The translations under genes and the position numbers were made by a program. A DNA stretch of 64,000 nucleotides from Monosporascus cannonballus (lineage: Eukaryota > Ascomycota > Sordariomycetes > Xylariales): the NCBI GenBank assembly GCA_004154925.1, contig QJNS01000729.1:62001-126000 (forward strand), read 5' to 3'. Position 1 is the stretch's first letter, and every line of letters starts with the position of its first letter. Shown one piece after another: positions 1 to 13,262 of this stretch. The notes beneath the pieces were generated by a model. It did no database searches. It saw nothing but the letters and a program-made list of their open reading frames with translations, and was not told where the DNA came from.

Positions 1-1100
1 AATATGGGTAACGTGCTGCCGTATAAAACTTTCGATATAAAACGAATACGCGCGTTTTAATACGGAAAAACATAATAGGTCGAAAAGTTAAAGCCGATAA
101 AAAAATGGGCAGATATATAAAACGTAATAATGCTGTTATTGGCGTAATAATTTTCGAATCCGATTAAATAATAACTTTTATAACCGTCGAGAGCAAAAAG
201 ACGTTTCAAATTTTTGGCATACGTTTTAATATATTTATCTAAATATTTAATTTATTTTAAATTTAGTTTATTTATTTTTAAGCTATTTTAGCTTATAATA
301 TATTTTTATTTTGGCAAAAATAAAGTATCAGCGAATTAATAAAAAAAGTGGTTTTTCTTAATAAAGATCATAAATGGAAATAAAGCCCAGCTTTAAAAAT
401 TAACGGCTTATATTACCGTAAACTAATCTCGATTTCCTTACTGGGCTTATCGAATTTTTTACGCCTTTTAGCCCTAATAATAACTATGTTTACTATTATA
501 AAAAACCTTATTAAAAATTCCGTTTCGTCGAAATTATAAATATCTTTTTTTACGATATCGTATTTTGTAATTATAATCCGAATAAGTTTAAACTATTTCC
601 GAAATATTTCTAAATTTTTATAAAAAACTTTTTAATAATTTATTTTTCGATTTAAACGTATTTTGAATTTTTTTACCGTTTACTAAAATTAGATGTCTAA
701 TTAACCACGATATATCCCGTAACGCGTTGTATAAATAACAAATTCGCTATATCTTTAACATATTAACGCCGGACAGAAAACGTACGCGTATTTAGGTTAA
801 GGATCTGTTCGACAATGGATTTTTTTTCCATCGGCGTCAGTTTTCGTAAATTAGAGATAATATTGGCTCGGGCGCGTTTATCGTGGTATTGGGCTTTTAA
901 GGTGGTTTTAACGATATTATATATGATATTAAGTTTTTTACAACTAAGTTTCGAAATACATTTTTTCGCCTAAACCGCTAATTTCATGCTAGTTTTTTTT
1001 ATGAAATATTCCATATTATTGGTATTAAATAATATATATTTAAAGTTGGTAATTACAATATGAATAAAAAATCAGTCGCGAGCTTATATAGGATATTATA
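1..1100 (-). mobile_element. Pogo/Fot1-like transposon remnant, copy A (cut by window edge)
   Basis: The sequence aligns almost base for base, apart from many C/T and G/A differences, with about 56,030-57,130 near the other end of the window, in the same orientation. The matched part includes the region that in the second copy encodes the transposase N-terminus (here about 770-970, minus strand). The C-terminal end of the transposase lies beyond position 1. No frame is open, and the start codon present in the other copy is lost. Family assignment comes from the better preserved copies (Tc1/mariner superfamily, pogo/Fot1 group). Element ends and terminal inverted repeats could not be placed. 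Confidence 0.72.
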
Positions 1101-1264
1101 ATAAATATTATATTTAATATTTTAGAATGCCACAATTGATTTATAATATTTATTTTTAAAATATATTATATTATTATTCTTATAACCGGATTTTGAAGTT
1201 AACTATTAATGTTTTATAAATATCTTATTTTTTAATTAATGTCGACTTAAATGGCTAATATATT

Positions 1265-1505
1265 TAATTAACGGCAAATTTCGATTTTAATAAATCTTAT
1301 ATCTGCTAGCTAATTTGATAAAGCCCAAAAATTAAGCTTTAAATAGTAAATCTTAAAAATAAACCTTTAAGATAAACTTTTAATATCTATAAAAAGCTTT
1401 ACAAACTTTTGCCCTTTTTACGGCTTTAATATCAAATATTAACTACTAAAAAAGTTAAAAACTTTAATCTTAATCATTTTATGATAACTTTTTAACTTAT
1501 TATCA
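1265..1505. repeat. Direct repeat, left copy (more RIP-eroded)
   Basis: About 240 bp that align with 2,255-2,515 in the same orientation. The shared core is visible in the run ending TTAGAAACTTCAATC in the right copy and TTAAAAACTTTAATC in this one. Differences are mostly transitions, and this copy is the more AT-rich. Two directly repeated units about 1 kb apart suggest the LTRs of a short or internally deleted element, but ends and target duplication were not resolved. Confidence 0.55.
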
Positions 1506-2254
1506 ATTAAAACATTATATTAAAAATTTCCGAATATATAATGTCAGTAATTCGTTTTATTGAAGTCCTTTGTATATTATATTATGTATAACCAAAAACT
1601 TTATAAAATTATAAAGCAAACACAAATAGTGAACAATTTAGCCAATTTAAAACTTTATCTTAAAAAATCAATAACGTTTTTTAATGTTTAAATACGATTT
1701 AATAGACGACAATAACGGCAATCGATTTTTATAAAAACTTACGCCAAATAATATTGAAATTATAGAGATATTATTAGCGAAATTAAAATAGAAAAATAAT
1801 AATGAACTTAAGAATTTCGATATTTAATTTTAAAATGAATGAACCTAGATGATTACGAATATTAAGTTGCTCGGCCGTTTTAACGTCAAAAAATCTTTAA
1901 AACTCGGATAAAAATCGACGTTGATAAAAGCGGGACAGAGTCGCCAAAAAGTATTAAAAAAACAACCAGTTTAATAAAGTCTAGAAATTAGGCTAATAAT
2001 TAATTATTTTATATAATTCTATTTATATTTGTACGCGTTTTAAGAAAAATTAATAATTTAGTTATTATAAAATATATATTTGGCTTTAATATACATTTGT
2101 TAAGTTAAACCAAATATATAGAAATTAATATACGATATAATTTACACGATAAATATTATACCTAAGATCTTTAAATACATTAATTAATTCATATTTTTTA
2201 CGATTAAAATACATTATGCTTTAATCTTATAAAATCTTAGTTTACGGCTGATTA

Positions 2255-2515
2255 ATGCGTAATTGCCGATAGGTTTCGACTATAAAAAACTTTATGCCCG
2301 CTGGCTGGTTCAGCAGGGTCGAAATGTTAAACTTTATCCGGCAATCCTTAAAGATAAACTTTACAGATAAACTTTAAGGGTAAACGTTAAGTGCGCATAA
2401 AATGGTTTGCGAATCTTTGCCAGTTTTACGACTAGGAATATTAAATATCAGCCAGCAAAAAGGTTAGAAACTTCAATCTCGATCATGTTACGATTATAAA
2501 GGAAATATCCGTACG
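2255..2515. repeat. Direct repeat, right copy (less eroded)
   Basis: Partner of the repeat at 1,265-1,505. It keeps more G and C (for example GCCCGCTGGCTGGTTCAGC near 2,296) than its surroundings, so it is the better template for recognising the family. The roughly 750 bp between the copies contains no reading frame I can recognise. Confidence 0.55.
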
Positions 2516-3400
2516 ATAACCAGGTAAAAAGTGCTTGGAAATAATAATAGCAATAAATATTGATTTTAAACATATAAATTTAAGAAATCAAATATTGATA
2601 TTATTGTTATTATATATCTTTAATAAGTATTCTAAAATTTATAGATTTTATATAATAATCGTTTACTTTTTAAAAGTATATTATATATATATAAACCTAT
2701 AAATATTTTTAAAAGTAATATTATATATATCATGTATTATAATATTACTTTATATAAACTACTTTATTTATATTTTATTTCAAAATACATTTAAAATATA
2801 GCTTTAAATAATAATATTATAATTATTCTTACAGTACATTTATGAAACTTACTATCAAATGTAATTTTTAAAATAAATAAATTATTATTATATTATTGAT
2901 TAATTACATTTTCTCTAAAAATTGTTTTTATATAATTTTAAAAAGTATTTAATATAATTATATTATATTACTGTATATTATATGACTATGAAATGTCATA
3001 TTATATATTTTATAAAATATCAATATGTTAAAACTTGTTTTAATAAACGACAACATATATTAAATATATTTTAACATTCATAAAATTATAACAATATTAT
3101 AAATATATACTGCTTTTACTTAAATAAAACTTATAAACTTTTTTAAAAAATATTTTTTCTTTTTATTTAATATTTTATATTGAACATTTAATTATAATAT
3201 TATATTAACGTAATAATATAAATATTTAATACAATATAGAAAGTACACTAATAATTAGATATTTTACATTAATTTCATTTTAATTTTGATGTTTTAATAA
3301 GTATTATCAAATGTAGTTTAAAACTTATGTTATTTTTAAAACAAAATGAATTATAAAAATTCTCAAATTATATAAGCTCGTAGGTCGCTTTTGTTAGTAT
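2516..3400. other. AT-rich gene-free stretch
   Basis: Very low GC, dense TATA and TTTAAA runs, no open frame of note and no recognisable repeat. Consistent with fully RIP-degraded sequence. Confidence 0.6.
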
Positions 3401-5100
3401 CTTAGTTATTTAACTTTAATTACCAAATTTTTAATATTAATAATATAAAACGCCTTATAAAAATTTATATTAAATCTAGCTATCCAGCTAAAAAACACGA
3501 AAACGGAAACTTAGCTTTTAAAAACTATATTTAATTTACGATATTTCCGAATTTATTTTAAAAACTCGATATTACAGTTAATATGTTTAAATCGATATTA
3601 TTCCTAAATTAGAATAAGTGACGGCGATCGAAAAGGAATTAAATATCGACTAAAATTTTAACTTAAATATGCAATCATTTCTATCGGATTTTAATATATT
3701 AAAAATATCGCGAGTTTATTGCTTACGTAACGTATTGCGGTACGTATCGAGATTAACTAGACATCGAACTTTACTAAACGGTAAGAAAAACTTAGAACGC
3801 GTTTAGATCGAAAAATCGATTATTAAAGATATTATATATAAATTTAAAAGAATTGCGCAAATAGTTTCAACTTATTCGCATTATAATCTCAGAATACGGT
3901 TTTATAAAAAAGAATAATTATAATTTCAACAAATCCAATTTTTACTAAGATATTTTAAAGTAACAAATATAGTAATTACTAATAGTTAAAATTTTTAAAT
4001 AAAAGTAATAAGAAAATAAAGAATAGGTTATAATTAAATAAATTGTTAATTTTTAAAATTAGATATTATCGCTATTTATTGTTTAGGTCGAGAAAAATCA
4101 TCTTAATTTTTGGTATGAAAATAATTTATTGTTTATTAATTGAAAATTTGATTTAAATCATAATAGTTAAATTACGAACGAATTAAGTTTTAAATGAGTC
4201 CAATATTTCGATAAATATTACTGAACGCGTATAAAAAGATAGAAACGTCTTTTTATTTTTAGCGATTACGAAAGTTATTATTAAATAAAAATCCGAAAAA
4301 GTATTGCGTAAATAACGATATTATTACGTTTTATACACTTACTTATTTCTTTTATTGGCTTTAATTTTTCGACATAGTTTGTTTTTTTTGTTTTAAAATA
4401 TATGTGTTTGCTTTATATCAATAATTTAATACGACGTTATTATATTTATATTGCGGAAAAGAAATTCTTTCCGACTTTTATAATACGTCTAAAATTATTG
4501 TGATATTTAATAATATCAAATCCGGATATTGCAAAAATTAAACTTGTTTAATTTGATTTTAATAACGTTCTCTCCGAGCTAAATATTCCAATTATGTTTA
4601 TATCGATCGTTTTTCTGCTTACTTTTCTTAATTTTATTATTTTTCTGTTTATAACAATTTCTAAAAGAATTACTAAAGTAATTGGATAAGGACGTTATTT
4701 GTAAAAAAAGAATTCAGAATTACTGGAGTAGTTAGTCTTTAAAAATAATTAAATCTGTTAATTTTTTATTAAACAGTAATTTAATGCTTTTGCAGAATTT
4801 TATTTTTTTAGAAAATAAATCGGTTGTTTATGCAAAACTAATAAAGCTTTTAAAAAAACATGGAAAAACTAAAAATAAACATTTTTAAAAAGGAAAATTA
4901 ATTGCCATGTTAAAGGTACAAGCTTTTTAAGCCGAAAAGGAAAGTAATAATAAAAATACAGCTAATAACGGCTGAAAATAATCGTTATTAAAAGGTTAAA
5001 ACAGAAAAGCGAAAATATGACGTTTACGACAAACCCGGACATAATATACGAATTTATCAAAGAATTATAAATATATTTATGATTAAAACCGATTTCATTT
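3400..5100 (+). mobile_element. Pogo/Fot1-like transposase remnant, copy C (plus strand)
   Basis: Read on the plus strand this region parallels the reverse complement of the copy at 55,800-57,130. Shared landmarks are the stretch around 3,715-3,800 (TTTATTGCTTACGTAA and following), the stretch near 4,225-4,280 (GATTACGAAAGTTATTATT) and the C-terminal block near 4,510-4,590. That last block translates as N-I-K-S-G-Y-C-K followed by a stop, the 'NIKSGF..(A/T)GL.PF' end of pogo/Fot1 DDE transposases. Stops are frequent and there is no intact product. Its orientation is opposite to the other two copies. Boundaries are approximate. Confidence 0.68.
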
Positions 5101-6287
5101 TGCCAATTTAATATATTATAATTAATAAAATCAAATTTGTTATTTTAGGGTGCCAAAAAAGACTTATAAGTTTATATAGTTTGCGGACGGATATAATATG
5201 TTCTAGAAATTTATTCCTGAATTTATTAAATTTAAGTATTTTAAATTTTTTGGTTTATATGAAAAAAATTATGTATATTTACAAAAAAATTATTTTTAAT
5301 TTCTAAATAATTAAAGAATTTATATGATATGAAAATATATTTGTTAAAAATGTAACTTAATTAATTGTAAATATTTTAGGTTTCTTATATAAAATATTAT
5401 AAGTTGTTTTAGTAAATATAATATTTATCTTGAATAACTATTTTACAAATTAATACACGAATATTAATTGTTTTTGAAATATTAATATTGATAATTTATT
5501 TTTTAAATATCTATTAACATCGTATTTAATATTAAAAAACTAATAAAAATTTAATTAAATATAATTACTCAATAAATTAATTATTTTTATGTAATATTTA
5601 ACAATGAACTTCCTGAAAATAAATTATTAAAAGTTCTAAAATTTGTTTTAAAATAAAATTATAAAAATGACAATTATTATTTTCAAAATCAATACGAAAT
5701 TAATTAAAAACAAATATAAAATTTAAAGATGAAAACTTTTAAATTATTATATTTCCTTAATTAACCTTTTATAAGTTTATTATATTGTTAATGTTAAATA
5801 TTTAAAAAGCTATCAATTTTCACAACAAAAAATTAATAAGTATTACGTACTTTAAGTTTTTTTAAAAATAGTATATATTTTATATTTTATACTTTCTAAA
5901 ATACTTTTTTATTATTTTATTATAATATAAATCTATCTACTATTTTCAAATATTTTCATATAATAGACTAAAATTTCAAGTAAATAAATATATATAAATA
6001 TCCGTCAAATATTTTAAACAAAATTAGCAATAAATTAAATTTAATTAGAAGAAAATGTATAATAATCATATATCGAAAATTAAACATAATAAAAAAATGT
6101 TAATTTAAATTAACAAAAACTCTATTATTTAAATAAAAAATCAAAATCTGTATTAACATAGAAATATATAAGATATTATTTAAATAAATTGAATTAGCTA
6201 AAACAATTTTTAAAATATTAAATTTACAAATTATAAATAAATAAATAATTTTATAAAAAGGGTAATTAAAATATTATTAAATATAGA
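5101..6287. other. AT-rich gene-free stretch
   Basis: Extremely AT-rich, with no coding signal and no repeat that I could match inside the window. It ends at the target-site duplication of the gypsy element. Confidence 0.6.
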
Positions 6288-6292
6288 TGTTC
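6288..6292. repeat. Target-site duplication, left (TGTTC)
   Basis: TGTTC directly before the left LTR; the identical pentamer follows the right LTR at 13,125-13,129. Five bases is the usual Ty3/gypsy duplication length. Confidence 0.8.
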
Positions 6293-6666
6293 TATTACGA
6301 CCGAACCCAAGATCGGCCTCGAAAACGGTCGAACCCATACGAAAAGGTCACGTAACTTGGATCTCTCTTGGCAACAAGATTCAAATAAATCCATACACAA
6401 CTAACTGAATCCAATGGCATGAGGTCTATAGCAATATCAAGATTTAATAAATATTCAATCAAATTTAGAAAGAATATATACGCTTATTATTTCCATAGTT
6501 TAAATAGCTTTAGTTTGCAATAATAATTCGTTACCTAAGATACCCTTAAAATTACGAAACGTAATACGATTACCGTATTTATTATTCAGATTTTTTACGA
6601 TATTTCTACTAACATAAACCCGTACGATTAAAGTTTAATAATTGGTTAAACCCTTTAGCCGTTATA
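6293..6666 (+). repeat. Left LTR of the gypsy element (374 bp)
   Basis: Begins TATTAC and ends GTTATA. The right LTR has TGTTAC and GTTACA at the same places, so the canonical TG...CA ends have been altered by G-to-A and C-to-T changes. The stretch around ATCGGCCTCGAAAACGGTCG is shared nearly unchanged between the LTRs. Confidence 0.88.
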
Positions 6667-6723
6667 CGTTGTAAATTTTTGTTTAATAATACCGTCAAAC
6701 TTTGAACAATATCGATTAACGTT

Positions 6724-6876
6724 ATGTTTACTAGCAAACAGCCCGAACAACTTATTTACCAGATTTTTGAATACCCGGATACTGGAATAAAATCCGAAAA
6801 GAAAAAGGAGAAACCTCGCCTTTTTCGCAAAGAAGTTTTTCGACGCCTAGATGCTATAAACGAACGTATTTTTTAG
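6724..6876 (+). pseudogene. gag N-terminal remnant of the gypsy element
   Basis: An ATG 58 bp after the left LTR opens a 50-codon frame rich in charged residues (M-F-T-S-K-Q-P-E-Q-L...). It ends at a TAG that plausibly replaces a CAG codon. Later gag-like frames survive in pieces at 7,159-7,371 and 7,989-8,207. Position is the main argument for gag; no family motif is readable here. Confidence 0.5.
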
Positions 6877-8744
6877 CTTAAAATAAATAATAATGACCTT
6901 ACGATATCTCTTTAGGTAACTTATAAAAAACTTAAGGAAAAAAACTTCCGAAACCGGAAAACCTTTTCGAATAAGTGAAGTTATTTAATTAAATTTTATT
7001 AAAAAAACTAAGAAAAGTTCTTAAACCTTTTAAATTAGAATTTTTCGACGGAATTTTAACCAAATTATAATTATTTTTTTAACTTAATATCGAGTATATT
7101 TCGGATATTTTCCTATTTGATTTATTACGTTTATTATACGAATTAAATCTATAGTCGGATGATTTACCGGAAATACGGTTATTTAATTCGAGCCCGTTAT
7201 AAGAAAATACGTTATTTTATTAATCGAAAAACGAAACTCAAAAGTGATACGAATTCACAGCGATTACGAATAATTCAAATCAATAGTAACAAAAACTTAC
7301 GGAATAATAAACCAAAAAATAAAAACCGAAATATAAATTTAACAATTGTAACAAAAAGGATTAGTTTTTAATTACGGCAGTACGTTAGTTCAGTTAGCAG
7401 TTAAATTAAATTGGGAATAAAAAATATTAATAGCCAAGTTTTTCGACGGCTTAAAAAAATGCAAAAAAAGTTTTTTAAGCTTAATCGACTTAATTATTTA
7501 TCGGATTATATCGTTATAATAATTAAAATTAACGATCGATAATACGCATAACATATTAAAAGTACTAAAGGAAAAAATGATAACAAACCCCGATATACGG
7601 TTAATGCCAGCATTTTTTCGACGCAGTAACACTTTTTATAGCATAAAATTAGGACCCATATAATTAGAAGTTATTTATAAAAAGGATTAAAACCAGACCA
7701 TATATTATAATTGTAATAAAATGGCATATAAGGTAATATGGTACAAGGCACCTAAAAAGCCTTATTAAGATAATTGAAAACTAATAGCTAAGGGATAATC
7801 TAAAAAGAATTAGAAAAACAGAAATAAGCTCATTAATATGATTCGGTCTAAGTTCGTATCAGACCCCTTATAGCAAAAAGTTTAATAAGGACTATTACGA
7901 TAAAAAATTCGACGAAAAATATAAAAAACTAAAAAGCTGGCTTAACAGGTATCGCAAGTACGGCAAAAAGCATTATAAGGATAATTACGTGAATATTAAG
8001 ACTGGACAAACAAAGTTTATCCAGGAACCTCTAATCGATACGGCAAAATATATGCCATATATTGTCGACGACAAAAATATCCCGATTACGAAAAAAAATA
8101 CATTTACGAACGGATTACCCGTATATATTATAAGGGATTCGACTTTTTTACCCGTACCGGAAATAATAAGAATAATAAATAATAATATCGATATTTTCGA
8201 TATATAGCCCCAGAAAATATTTAATAATTAATCAAAATAAATAGTTAGCTCGAAAGAAATAGTATCCGTAGGAAAACCCCTTTTATTATTATAGATAGTA
8301 TCATTATTAAACGGAAAAAAAAGTTAATTTAGCATATAATAAAAAAGTATTGCCAAACGGTTATTAAAAAGAAAACACGTTAATTTATAGGAAATCTCTG
8401 GAACGATAATTAAAACGACGTATAATAAGATATAATTATAAATATAAAAAATAATTTATTCGATAAAAAAAATTGTAATAAAATTAAAAGTACTTAATAT
8501 AATTCGAAAATATAATACGCCGGCAATAACGATAAATAGAGCAACTTAATGCGTTAAACGAAAAAACATAAATAAAGTTTGACAAATTCGAATAGGAATT
8601 AAAAAAAAAGTTACCAAAAAAAGCCGTAAAATAACGAAACCCAGAAATATTAAAGAGAATTTTTAAAAAAGGCTTTAAATGCGATAATAAGAACCGTTAA
8701 TAATGTTATCACTTTAAATATACGAATAAGAACGTACTGGTATA

Positions 8745-9060
8745 CTGTAATAGTGGATTACGGAGCTCTAGGCAAGAATTACATTATATCGGATATGATT
8801 AATAAGTTTAAACTACCATAAAGATATAAGTTAAAATCTTATATAACGACGAATGTCGAAAATTAGGAATTTATTTACGATAACGGAAAAATTATACGCG
8901 AAATTAATTATTTCGAAAGTTTTGTTTAAAAACGATACCAAATAGTTAATTTTAATATTTTTTTATTCGAAAATTACGATATAATCTTAGGATTACCATG
9001 GATACGCCAGTACGGAATTTTGATTAACGGAAAAACTGGCTAAATAAAATTTAATTTACT
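8745..9060 (+). pseudogene. Retropepsin-type protease remnant of the gypsy element
   Basis: The translated strand reads V-D-Y-G-A-L-G, corresponding to the D-S/T-G-A active-site loop of gypsy proteases with the second position altered. About 70 codons later comes Y-D-I-I-L-G-L-P-W-I, the conserved 'DIILGxxWL' motif. The frame between them has stops. Confidence 0.7.
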
Positions 9061-9299
9061 TTTTCTTAATAAATACAAATAAATAAAAATTAAGATCTTA
9101 ATATTCGATCTATAATACCGACAAATATAGGCATAAAAGCATAACAAAAATCATATTATTTAAAGGGACAAAATCTAACAAACAAAATGGGCATTAAAAA
9201 AGAATATAACGTATCGTTATTATTATTAAAGCGAAATTAAAGCAATTAAATAACGACCTAAAATAACAACAGCTACAAAAATCAGAAAATTTAACTAAT

Positions 9300-10000
9300 A
9301 TGCCACCATAATACCATAAATACGAACAGCTTTTCAGAAAGGAATTCGATACAAAGTTATTAGAACATAATAAATAGGATTATGAAATTGTTTTTAAAAA
9401 AGGATTTTCGACGAAGTTTTACCTTATTTATAATCTTAACGGAAACGAGTTACGTACCTTCAGGGAATACTTGAAAGATCGGTTACAAAAAGAATAAATT
9501 CGACCTTCGAAATTACTAGCAGGATATCTTATGTTTTTCGTACCAAAAAAACGGAAAATTACGACTTATAATTAATTATTAATAATTAAACGATATTATT
9601 ATTAAAGATCGAATATTATTAGCCTTAATTCCGGAAATAAAAGACCGATTTTACGGAGCCAAATAGTTTATAGTATTCGATTTTAAAGATAGATATAATT
9701 TTATTAAAATTAAAAAAAATACGAAAGAAAAATAACCTTTAGAACGAAATACAGATTGTTTAAGTATTTAGTTATGCTAATAGGACTTACGAACGTACCA
9801 GCAACTTTTTAACGGATAATAAATTATATATTACGAGAGTATCTCGATATTTTTGTCGTTTGTTACTTTAACGACATTTTCATCTTTTTAAAACCGGAAA
9901 AAATATATGCAGGATACGTTCATAAAATTCTTCAAGTTTTACAGAATGTAAGGTTACTTATTAACGTAAAAAAGTTAATTTTACGGACAAGAAATAAAAT
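9300..10000 (+). pseudogene. Reverse transcriptase remnant of the gypsy element
   Basis: Readable blocks include a 'LPPHHKYEQLFRKE' entry motif near 9,300, 'IYNL..NELRTFREYL' near 9,430, 'FVPKKR' near 9,540, and 'TFR.(K/R)Y' to 'GLTN(A/V)PATF' near 9,735-9,810. The catalytic box near 9,862 reads Y-F-N-D-I-F-I-F, in place of Y-x-D-D-I-L-I-F. Loss of the first aspartate of the YxDD box and several stops make it non-functional. Confidence 0.85.
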
Positions 10001-10249
10001 ATTTGGAATATATTATTATCCTGGGACATATTAGGATAAACTTTAAGAAAATCGCCATAATTACAAAATAATAAACGTTAATAATAATTAAGGAAATATA
10101 AGTATTTTTTAAATTCGTTAATTATTACAAAACGTTTATTCGAAACTTTAGTAAAATAATTATATTTTTAACGAACCTTACAAAAAAAGTTCAAATAAAT
10201 ATTAAATATAAAAAAATATTTTAAAATATCAAAAATACGATTATTAACA

Positions 10250-11950
10250 AATTAATATTAATTATGTACGATCCAAACCGTCCCTTTAAATTAAAACCCG
10301 ATATTTCGGATTATGCGTTAAACATAATAATCGGATAACAAAATAATTAAAGCAAATTATACCTTATTATATTTTTTTATATAAGTTAAAAAGAATCGAA
10401 CTTAATTCCGGTATTTCAAATAAAAAATTTATGGCCATTATTATAATATTTCGAGAATTTAGGCATTTCCGAAAGAGAAATTTGTACCAGGTTAAGGTTT
10501 ATACGGATTATCAAAATCTTACCCGATTTATTACGACCAGAGAACTTACAAAACAATAATTTCGTTACGCAAAAAAAATGGCAAATTTCGACTTCGTTAT
10601 TATTTAGAGAAAAAGCTTAGAAAATAGCAAAGTAAGTATCTTAAGTAAGCGACCGAATTTTGAAAAGAAATTAGTCAAAACTAATTATACAATTTTCGAT
10701 ATTATTATAAAAAAATATTTACGCTTACGGCAAATTACGATAATTCGGGCAGTACCATTCGATATATATGAAAAAATCCAGCAATATAACGATAACCTCC
10801 TAAAGGACCAAAAACGAATAAGGTAAAAGTTTTAAAAAAAATATTAAAAAGATTTAGTACGAAAAATATACGAATATTAGCTATACGGATATCCAGGGAT
10901 TTACAAAACCCTAAAACGGCTTTAACGTATATATTTCTTTCTTAGAATAAAATTAACGGTACAGTAAATTATACAGTAATACGATATTTACGCCAAGGCA
11001 AAAGTTCGACGACATAAGCTATACGGAAAATTACAGCTATTACTAGTTACAAAGCAACCATAATATTTAGTTATATTCGACTTTATCACTAAACTTCCTA
11101 TATTAAAAAATTCAGCTATAAAAATACATTACGATAATAATTTGGTAATTATTAATCGATTTACGAAATTTTCTTACTTTTTATTATATTACGAAGATAT
11201 AAATACCGAACAAATAATATATATTTTTTAAAAAATATTTTTAATATTTACGGAGTATTAATGAAAATTATTTTAAATAAAGGATTAACATTTGAATTTA
11301 AGTTTTGGCAAAGTTTTATGGCATAAATTAGCTTAAATCTCAAGTTATTTAACGTATTCAAATTATAAATAAACAGATAAACGGAACGAACAAATTAAAC
11401 CTTAGAAATTTATTTATAATATTGTATTAATTACGAATAAAATATTTAAGTTAAAAAATTCCTAATCGCATAACTAATTTATAATACCAGTTATTACGAA
11501 AGCATTAAAATAATACCAGCGAACGCAAATTTTGGTTTTATTTTAGAAATTTATAAAAAAGTACATAATAACGGTTCAATTAATATCAAAATAATCTTTA
11601 CGTTAAAATAATTACGGTAATTATATTAAGAAATAAAAACAGAATTAAAATTCGTACGTAACCAAATAAGCAAATATTACAATTAAAAAAGGTTAAAAGG
11701 ATTAATTTTCCAAAAAAAAAACCGGAAATAATTTTCCTTATTATCAAAAATATTCAAACGAAACGACCTAATAAAAAACTCGATTTTAAATATATCGGCC
11801 CATATAAAATTATCAAGAAAATCTTAAAAAATAATTATGAATTAGAATTTTTATTAAAAGTTAAATTTTATTTATTTTTTTGCGTTTTTTTATTCGAATT
11901 AATAGCAGATATAATCAAAGTGCATATAGAATAAAACGACGTAAAGATAA
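10250..11950 (+). pseudogene. RNase H and integrase remnant of the gypsy element
   Basis: The RNase H start is recognisable near 10,275 (F-K-L-K-P-D-I-S-D-Y-A-L, from a 'F.L.TDASDYA.G' type motif). Integrase follows with a degraded zinc-binding region near 10,990, the 'F-D-F-I-T-K-L-P' block near 11,075, and a GPY/F-type block near 11,785-11,850 that reads L-D-F-K-Y-I-G-P-Y-K-I-I-K-K-I-L. Multiple stops are present. Confidence 0.75.
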
Positions 11951-12014
11951 AAAACGAATAAACGTACGAAATAAAAAAAATCTTTAATATGCGGAAACGA
12001 AACGGACTTACTTA

Positions 12015-12090
12015 GTACCTGATCAAATAAAAAAAGCACCCGGATTCCGAAAATACCTGAGAACCTGCTAAAAATCTTATTGGCGCCTAA
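12015..12090 (+). pseudogene. Integrase chromodomain remnant
   Basis: Near 12,040-12,080 the strand reads P-D-S-E-N-T-stop-E-P-A-K-N-L. This matches the 'P.S.NTWEP..NL' C-terminal half of chromodomains, with the tryptophan codon TGG changed to TGA. Preceding bases fit 'YLV.W.GY' in a broken frame. It is the basis for calling the element a chromovirus. Confidence 0.65.
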
Positions 12091-12750
12091 CGTTTATTAA
12101 AGAATTTTTATTAGCGGCGACGGAATTACTAAGAAAAGCTTCCTAGTTAACGTCTTTAGAAATAGATCAGTTAAAAGAATTAAAGAGCGGTACGGAGAAA
12201 AAGGCTTTGGTCTTTATATGTTTTTGCGCGTTTAGTTTATTTATTAACTAAAATCCGCGATTAATAATTTTAACTCTTTTAGCGTAAAAAAATTTCTTTT
12301 GACGACGAAAACAAAAAAGGCGATTAATGGTTTCGTCGATGTTACGTTATTTACGCGCAAAATCTTTTTTCAGCTCCGGTTAAAGGCGCAAAAGCGTTAT
12401 TTTAGTAACAGCCTTTTTGCGATTTAAACAATTATTTTCTTTCTCAATACGGCGCAAAAAATTAATTAAGATGCCAGAATTATTACAACGACGATAATTC
12501 TTAATATATTCGTTATAGCGATAAATTTTCTTAATTATTTAATATTTGATACCATTTTCGAAATAAGATATATACGGTATAATTTCAAACCCAATTTTGA
12601 TAATATAAGCAGCCAAAAAATCCAGGCTTTTTTTTTTGGTTCGGCCAATTACGAGGCTTGCAATTAGCGATACGACTTACTATGGTTAAAGATAGTGACT
12701 TACTGAAAAAAAATTCTTTAAAGGCAAAAATCCTAGAAAAAGAGAAATCG

Positions 12751-13124
12751 TGTTACAACTTAACCTAAAATCGGCCTCGAAAACGGTCGGACCCATACGA
12801 AAAGGTTACGTAATTTGGATCTTTTTTAACAACAAAATCCAAATAAATCTACAAAGAACCAACTAAATCCAATAATATTAGATTTATAATAATATTAAGA
12901 TTTAATAAAGATCTAATCCAATTTAAAAAGGATATATACGATTATTATTTCCATAATTTAGATAGCTTTAGCTTGCAATAACAATTCGTTACGTAAGACA
13001 CCATTGGAATTACGAAACGTAACACGATTACCGTATTTATTGTTCAGATTTCCCACGATACTCCTGCCAACATAAACCCGTACGACTAAGGTTTAATAGT
13101 TGGTTAAACCCCCTAGCCGTTACA
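12751..13124 (+). repeat. Right LTR of the gypsy element (374 bp)
   Basis: Begins TGTTAC and ends TTACA, followed by the target duplication TGTTC. A purine-rich tract (about 12,734-12,748) immediately precedes it and fits a polypurine tract. Confidence 0.88.
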
Positions 13125-13129
13125 TGTTC
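13125..13129. repeat. Target-site duplication, right (TGTTC)
   Basis: Identical to 6,288-6,292. Confidence 0.8.
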
Positions 13130-13262
13130 TTAAATATTTATTATATTTTTAATATATTCATTTATATTTATATTTCTGCCTTTATAGTACCATTTTATAT
13201 GTATTATATATTTATATATATATTTATATGATCATATCTATGAATATTATTGTATAAAAATA

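Larger units (their letters stand above)
6293..13124 (+). mobile_element. RIP-degraded Ty3/gypsy chromovirus, structurally complete
   Basis: Both LTRs are 374 bp, flanked by TGTTC. Inside, in order on the plus strand, are a gag start at 6,724, a retropepsin remnant, RT, RNase H, integrase with a GPY/F-type module, and a chromodomain remnant just before the 3' non-coding part. A purine-rich tract precedes the right LTR. The order PR-RT-RH-IN with a C-terminal chromodomain identifies a chromovirus. All frames are interrupted by stops and transitions, so the element cannot be autonomous. The two LTRs differ at many C/T and G/A positions, consistent with RIP rather than simple ageing. Confidence 0.9.

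Noticed and set aside
7159..8207. Two frames of 70-72 codons in the left AT-rich block as independent genes
   Set aside because: They lie between the LTRs of the gypsy element, upstream of its protease, and are best read as surviving gag/linker pieces.
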